A DNA stretch of 64,000 nucleotides. It comes from Fagopyrum homotropicum (lineage: Eukaryota > Streptophyta > Magnoliopsida > Caryophyllales > Polygonaceae). The DNA is taken from contig BSWB01000008.1 of the NCBI GenBank assembly GCA_033239125.1, positions 92,001 to 156,000 of the forward strand, in the 5' to 3' direction. Below are positions 57,774 through 64,000 of the stretch, one piece after another. Below the pieces are notes generated by a model. The model made no database searches, was not told where the DNA came from, and saw nothing but the letters and a program-made list of their open reading frames with translations. A program made the translations under genes and the position numbers. How positions within the stretch are numbered: position 1 is the stretch's first letter; every line of letters starts with the position of its first letter.

Positions 57774-59288
57774 ATGAAATTTTTTTAAAAAAATATCAAT
57801 ATTCGAACTTTTGCTTAGAAAATTAAACATTTATAATTTAGATATTGTTTTTTTTTAAAAAAAATTTTGACTTAATTTCTGATTTAGCAAAGATATAATC
57901 CGAAAAAAAACATAAGACCACCACATAAATCATGCAACAATAAACAGAATCGAAAAGGTTTCCTAATTTTTTCGGATATTAAAAAAAACCTACATTAATG
58001 ATTAAAAGCTATAGAAAAGATAACAACATATAGAAATAGATCTATTTTGACCAAAAAATGAAAACGATTTTTAAAATAAATAATTAGGCAGAAAATTTAA
58101 AAAATGATAATATAATACACTTATTTTCTATATTGTTATACTGTTTATATAGGATAGAATCAAGACAATAAAATACTCGATATATACACTTGCTTAAAAT
58201 AGAAATGATAGTAAACTATAGAAACATACACTTGCGGAAAATAGAAAAGCCATGTATGATCCTACAAAAATTCTTTAAAATATAATTGATTTTTTTTAAT
58301 CAGATCTTAAATTAAAAAAAAATAGATATGCTCTATAATCATATTTTAATTCGTTTTTTATCTATATTTTCCCAAAATATATGTAAACGAAATAAAAAAT
58401 AAATAATTAGGCGGAAAATAGAAATAAAAAAAATACTTGCCAAAAAATATGTAAACCAAATCCAAAATAAATAATTAGGCGGAAAAAAGAAATTACAAAA
58501 AAACACTTGTGGTTTATATTTTTATACTAAATAAATAGGATAGAACCAAAACAATAATTCGTTCGAAATATACACTTGCAGAATATAGAAAAGATGGTAA
58601 GAAATTAAATTTTTAATTTAGAAACAAACAATTATGATAGGATGAGAATCAAACTATTTATATATAAACAAAGTAAATCAAGCAGATACCTCTATAAGAA
58701 CGAATCAATAAGGATGATAATAGGGTAAGAGAAGCATAGCAAAGCAGCCGATAATAGGTTAAAGAGAAGAATAAGAAAGCAGCGGATACAATTTTACGTT
58801 ATGGAGTGGGGTATTTATAGAATAGAAATCGTAGGAAGTGTGTTGTGGAATTTTCTTGGAACGGATAAGAACGTAAAAAAAAGTAGATTTGAGTAGATTT
58901 TTTGTATTGATTAATAATCTATTATAAATAATAAAAATAAATAAATAAAAAAGGAGATTTGACTATAATCTATAAAATCTTGGAGAATCTCCAAAAAAAA
59001 AAAATTAGGTACAATTTTGAATAGAAGTTTGTTAGTTTAGTAAAAAAAAATTATTGGCCTATAAAATCTTGGAGAATCTCAAAAAAAAAAAAAGTTACGT
59101 ATAATTTTGAATAACAGTGTATTAGTTTAGGAAAAAAAGATTTATGGCTTAAAAAATAAAGATTTATTGGCCAAAAAATTGTTTAGGAAATTTTTTTTTA
59201 TGGCTTAAAAAATAAAGATTTATTGACCAAAAAATTGTGGGAGTTCCATTTGATTGCTGCTTCCACAGCGCGTAGTATGTATAATAGA
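56998..59288 (-). mobile_element. Helitron-like element 2, non-autonomous, 2291 bp
   Basis: Minus strand: flank A, then TCTATTATACATACTACGCG at 59288. The 3' hairpin CCCGCACAAGGTGCGGG at 57025-57009 is followed by ATATGAATTAG, then T. Very AT-rich and non-coding. Direct repeats lie inside: a ~55-bp segment around GATGGTGTTTAG at 57283 and 57628; ATAAAATCTTGGAGAATCTC twice at 58970-59090; a ~45-bp segment at 59142 and 59199. The final TTAG differs from the usual CTAG. Confidence 0.75.
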
Positions 59289-60270
59289 TAAGATTGAGGT
59301 TAAAACCCATTCTGACATTTTATAGATAGATACGAGGAGAGAGGGTTTTATGATGATAAAAATCAATAAAATGGTGACACTTATCACATTGTGATTCACT
59401 CTTATAATGGGAGAATATGGACCATTAGATGTAATGTATAATCAATGGTCTTGAATTTTTTGTTTTAATAGATTTTGATTTATAGTTTTATTAGTTTTTT
59501 GGCTGAAATAATTATGCTTAGACAAAAATAATTTTTTTAACATAAATAATTTATTTTTCTCTATCCATGAACACCAATATTGTATATCTTTAAATTAAAT
59601 ATGATTTTATGAAAAAATATACTTTGAGAGGAGTAATATATCCCTTTACATATGTATTTATATTTATTATATATGAAATTAATTTTGCACACATAAACTA
59701 ATATATTATGGATATTATGCATGGAGTTTAATATTTTACGGGACATTATACATAATATAAATGATGCCATTTTACTAATGATTTTACATGTACTTATTTG
59801 TTTGAGTTTGTATGTTTTATTCTTAATTTTGAAAATTAATTTTAATGTAGTTTTAAGTTTTAATAAAGTGTTTTCTTACAAAAAATTACATACCGATCTT
59901 ACTTATTATTAATTTATTATACATGTTATATATAATTTTTAAATTAAATTTGATTAAAAATAAAAATAAAAATAAAAAATATATATGTAAATATGTTGTG
60001 TAGATAAATATAGAGTTAAAAAAATTAGAATTAAGAAATCATGAATGTGAAAAAAAAATAGAATGAGTTTTGTAAAATGATGTGACGGAAAGAGGGGCTT
60101 AAGAGATGGAGTTTAAAACTTAACCATTGTACATGGTCTAAGGACATCAGCTGAAAATATGAAATTTAGAACACTAACCAGAAAAGTCAAGCACCATTTA
60201 CAACCAAGGTATTTTCTTAAAACATTTTCTGTATCATTTAATTTTGAGTATAGGATTCAACAATATGTAA
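59289..60270. other. AT-rich intergenic DNA
   Basis: No gene seen. Near 60125-60143 the sequence CATTGTACATGGTCTAAGG mirrors CCTAAGACCATCTACAATG at 54684-54702. Confidence 0.5.
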
Positions 60271-60342
60271 GCCCCTATAGCTCAGTGGTAGAGCGTCAAT
60301 CTTGTAAACTGAAGGTCTGTAGTTCGATCCTGCATGGGGGCA
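60271..60342 (+). tRNA. tRNA-Thr (anticodon TGT)
   Basis: 72-nt cloverleaf. Acceptor GCCCCTA pairs with TGGGGGC (one T-G pair); D arm GCTC/GAGC with loop AGTGGTA; anticodon loop CTTGTAA; T arm TGTAG/CTGCA with loop TTCGATC; discriminator A. Internal promoter boxes A (TAGCTCAGTGG) and B (GTTCGATCC) are present and a T-run follows at 60351. The anticodon stem TCAAT/ACTGA has one A-C mismatch, so function is likely but not certain. Confidence 0.9.
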
Positions 60343-60703
60343 TAAGTTCTGTTTTCTTTTAAATTTTTTCATTTCATATTATTACTCAAAAACTTGGAGT
60401 GGATTGAATTCTGGTATCATGTTAAATGTATGTGTGTGTATATATTATAAAGCCAAATGCAAGTCTAACAAAATATGATGATATATCATTGAAATTGTGC
60501 TAATTTGGTCAACTATTTTGTGCTGCCTGGTAACAAAGTAGAAAGACGATCCAAAAACACTAAAAAAAATCAAACTAGCTTCTCAATAACCAATTCAGGG
60601 CAGTAGTGAGCCAAGTATCTCGCTAATATATAAACTAGCTTCTATTATTCATTTCCAGAAGCGCGGAGCATAAGCTAACTCGAGGTCGGGTAGCATCAAA
60701 GTT
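60343..60703. other. Intergenic region between tRNA and DHS 3' end
   Basis: Non-coding, AT-rich; presumably includes the 3' untranslated and terminator region of the neighbouring gene. No clear signal. Confidence 0.5.
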
Positions 60704-63700
60704 TTAACATTGTTTTGCCCTCTTTCTTGAAAATGTCTCAGCAGCCAACAAAGGGAAAGCTATTGTTGCGTCACAGTGCACCTGTACCAGAACATCAGAA
60801 CTCGGTTGGTTCATACAGTGTAGGAAAACAAAAATTTCAGACACAGCGTTTGATGAGGTTACAAATATGTTCACCTGAAAAGTCAAGGTTAAATGGCCAG
60901 ATAATGACACAGATTTAGCAAAATGCAAAGAATATTGTCGACTATGAAAATAATCACATCACACCAGAGATGATGCTGTTTTCTGCCTAACAAGCTATAT
61001 TTTGAAAATACAATTGCTAATTTGCTAGCGTCTTGGTTGCAAGTTGTTCATCTTTAACTATGAGAGAGCTTCCCAGACTGAAGTAATATAAATTAAATAA
61101 GAAAAATTTTGCAATTACCTTCACAGTCTTGGCAGATCCCCGTATTTTTCCCCACGAGACAGCCTCATCAGGACGAGCGCCAGAATCAGAACCATCAAAC
61201 TCTTGAGCAGTATTAATGAAAACAGCATAATCTGCACCATTACGCATCATATTGGCATTGCATATATGATGCTTTGGCAACCCGCCACCTAAAATTACCA
61301 TTCCGGTCTTCCTTGGAGCTGCGTGAACAGCCTCCCCATTCACAGCCCTTATATCTGGTATCAAAATCATCAGTTGCTCATAATTTTTCAAAAGTCTTTA
61401 TTATGCATATTAATCAAAACACTAAGACTAGTAATAACAATTTTACCATGAACTATGTCAACAACTAGACCTGGGTTACGAAAGGAGTGAAAGTATAACA
61501 TATGAGCCATCTGTTAGACCTGGACAAAATACTGGGATATTGTTCTGCAATATAAGATTAACTATAATTGGTCCATACAGATCACAAAACTGGAGTTAAA
61601 AAGTTTCATTAACTACACGAGAATGACAATATGGAATTTCATTATATTATGAAAAATTTACTGCACTAAGCAGCCTAATTGGAGTTTCTACCTTTTCCCT
61701 GTCCCCGGCAAATAAGCCTTGAAGACTAAGCTTTTAAGCTAGAATTGGTGGGGGAAATAAGACTAAGCTTTTCAGCCAGAATCAGTGAGGGAAAGAAAAT
61801 AGTGTCTGGACGTGTCCAATGAACTTATAAGCTTTTGACTGTAAACTTGTCAGGACTGGATATTCAAATATAGATGGCTTCTCAATTGCTAAATATACAT
61901 GATTTCAGACAACAGCGCATTTCTGGGGGATTCTTTGGATTTACCCAGCAACAATTCCTCATTGAAAAATCCAAATTGGTATGCATTACCCATTCCAATC
62001 AAATCTACGAAAGAAGAGATTCATTTTGAAGATGGATTCCAATCAATATAAGAAAAAGACCAGCATGCCGTAATGTCTGTAAAATTGTACACCCCGTATG
62101 AGTCTATTGAAGCAGAGATACTACCAATGGCATATGTCTATCTATAGTAAGTGGGCCTTCTTCCACCTTGCATCTCACTTTTCTTTAGAATGTTCATAGA
62201 TATAGGAGACATTTTCTTTTTCAATGAATGATTGATTAAGATATCAGATGTGATAGCCTATAAGAGAATGTGATGATTTCCGAGACAAGCTGATCCTTTT
62301 TTTTCAAATGTCAATAGCAATAGGCAAACCCCAAATTGAATCCTTACCTTGTAGGCCCAATAAAGGTACGAACTCTTGTGGTTTATCTCTTTTCCCAATC
62401 GAGCAATCACTTTGGATGGCGTCCAGATGATTTTCTACAAATGTAATCGTACAAACCCCTAAGAGTATATTAAAAAATTGCAACCAAAAGGTAGAACTAC
62501 AATGAATTACAATGCTTGAAAACCATGATCAGGATGACCATAATTTGTACACACAACATATATCCTCTACAAGATAAAAAATCCCCATAAAGCATATTCA
62601 CTGCTCAAAGTCTCAAATCATCCCTAAATACTAAACCAAGAAGTTACCAATATTGCCAAAACTAAACTTCCATTAAGTAGATGATTCAAAAATTCCAAAA
62701 AATAGTATGATAATTTGCATCTGATGATAAATAATGGGAATATTAAAGAGAAAGTATTACATGCATAGACAGAAAGGCGTGTTATACAGGATAAAAGCCA
62801 GGCAAACAGGTACAATAGCAATATAGCATCTTCAACAACATATAGTTAGAAAAGGCTGAAGAGAAATCATAACCAGGTCATTACCTCTGAAGATTGCTCT
62901 TCCAACATTTTATCAAAAATGGGAATTATCCAGTCCTCAAATCGACAATAATTGTCATTTGGGACCAACAAAGTACCGATGAGGTTTAATCCCTTTGAGC
63001 GCAGTTGAGCTCCAGGTAGGGAAAAATCGCACTTATAAGTGGGTGCAAGGCATTTAATAAGGTCCTCTTCCACACCCCCTGCTGTGGTAACCACCACATC
63101 AACCTGCAGAATTGATCACTGATTATGTCTAGGTTTTTTTCTTTCAAGTCCATTAGGAATATAAGACATCATCTATGAAATATTTATAGTTATATGACAG
63201 AGAATGGCATGATATTAAACGTTATAACTTATAAGCTCACTTTTAGTTATTTCTTCAACGTTTAACCTACTTAGTCCATCCAAATCCATAAGCAAATGGT
63301 ATCTGAATACTTGTAGAAGAAAAGTCATTGAGAGTAGGATAAGGGTTATTCTTTTCTATCTCCCGGATGTAAGGGATCGAGATATTCAGAGTAAAATTTG
63401 TTTTAAGTTATTATTAATCATTGACTTGGATTATAAACAAGTCAAAGGTAACTTCCTTGGGTTGTCTAAAGAAATTTTAACCATGCAGCTATAGGAATGA
63501 TTATTGTAACTTCTCATGCATCAAAAAGTATAAGCAAGTCCCTACAATTCTTGACAAAGTAGTTTTGATAGGAAAACTGTGGACATAGATATTTAAAAAG
63601 GACAGTCCTTTCTCAACATACGATGCTCAACAAGATATCGAATGGTATCCCTTACACCAGAAGAAACAAGATTTGAGGTAAAACCCAAGAATACTTTGCA

Positions 63701-64000
63701 TCTCACTGATTCTCTGTAGGCTGGATCTCTCTCCTCCTCACAGCAATCTTCTCCTGGAACTTCATCTGAAAGCCTCCATTCCAGCTTCAGCAAATCAAAA
63801 TATATAGTGAGAACACCCAAAAAATAAACAAGTGGGGAAATGACTTTGCCCTCAGACACAGCACAAAATTTAAAAGTATATGATTAAAATATAAGCAAAC
63901 TAACCATTTGATTAACTACTTCAACGGCTTCACCAAGATTAAAAGCCTGAAAACCAGTGGAGATAAAGGACTTAAACAGTTGTGGGTAGTTGACACCTTG
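60704..64000 (-). pseudogene. DHS: Deoxyhypusine synthase gene copy, seven 3' exons, with two lesions
   Basis: DHS transfers an aminobutyl group from spermidine to one Lys of eIF5A, using NAD. Exons on the minus strand: 64000-63905 (partial), 63784-63617, 63103-62885, 62434-62348, 61544-61447, 61354-61119, 60781-60704 (stop TAA). Family blocks are clear: TTAGGVEEDLIKCLAPTY, LYWAYK then NNIPVFCPGLTDGS, GGGLPKHHICNANMMRNGAD, and DGSDSGARPDEAVSWGKI with the active-site Lys. All splice sites fit GT-AG except the donor after exon 63784-63617, which reads ATG|TTGAGA. Exon 61544-61447 lacks 8 bp after DGS, so the frame shifts to a stop, yet the bases for MLYFHSF and NPGLVVDIV remain beyond. Both lesions argue for a decayed paralogue. 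A homospermidine synthase, which evolved from DHS, is an alternative identity; the sequence here does not decide. The 5' exons lie outside the window. Confidence 0.88.

Noticed and set aside
59561..59912. Small hydrophobic frames in AT-rich DNA
   Set aside because: Composition alone produces them; frames on both strands overlap and none has a recognisable motif.
62421..62434. Apparent 2-bp deletion in DHS exon 62434-62348 (GAAAATCATCTGG)
   Set aside because: Placing the acceptor after TTTGTAG makes the exon start AAA ATC ATC TGG, in phase with the previous exon and reading KIIWTPSKVIARLGKEI. No lesion is needed.

Overview
The window is nuclear DNA of a flowering plant, probably a eudicot. 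About 60 of the 64 kb is a pile of nested transposable elements. The remaining ~4 kb at the right end holds the only recognisable host genes: a tRNA-Thr gene and the 3' two-thirds of a deoxyhypusine synthase (DHS) gene with seven visible exons. The species cannot be named from the sequence.

Left part (1-23357). Four Ty3/gypsy elements of Athila type (A, B, C, D) and a Reina-like chromovirus (K) are cut into one another. A (1-5074, minus) has a 5' LTR and gag-protease-RT broken by one stop. K (5830-8459, plus) is cut by B (8460-15563, minus: 3' LTR, env-like ORF, integrase, RNase H). B is cut by C (15564 to about 22866, plus). C has an open gag-protease-integrase ORF of 1376 codons that has lost reverse transcriptase and RNase H. 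C ends in an inverted junction with the gag of D (minus).

Middle part (23357-41584). The LTR of D is split by an 11-kb Tekay/Del-like element E (23878-34931). E itself contains a hAT-like MITE, a TA microsatellite and a solo LTR. Next comes element G (minus), carrying solo LTR F in its gag, and then solo LTR H inside a Ty1/copia element.

Right-middle part (41585-52813). This is the copia element plus several copies of a small non-autonomous LTR family, called J here (LTR about 525-550 bp, one ORF of unknown function, initiator-Met tRNA primer site). The RT half of copia lies on the minus strand and the protease-integrase half on the plus strand. Three 5-bp target-site duplications (TCAAC, CAACC, CTCTC) each occur once directly and once as the reverse complement at the far end. 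This fits recombination between two inverted J copies that inverted the DNA between them.

Right part (52814-64000). In order: a possible gene relic; a Mutator-like element; Helitron-like elements laid head to tail; a second Mutator-like element with long inverted arms made of tandem repeats; AT-rich DNA; tRNA-Thr(TGT); and the DHS gene. The DHS copy has an 8-bp deletion and a lost splice donor, so it is called a pseudogene.

One signal runs across the elements. Each LTR family carries its own short palindrome in many copies in LTRs and spacers, and sometimes in coding sequence: CCTCGGTCGAGG in A/C/D, CCACGGCCGTGG in B, ATCGGCCGAT in the 29-kb solo LTR, CCGCCCCTGCGG in E and G, and CGGAATTAA units in J. 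A different 16-bp motif (GAGACTTACCCGGTAA) is repeated about four times per LTR in otherwise diverged families.
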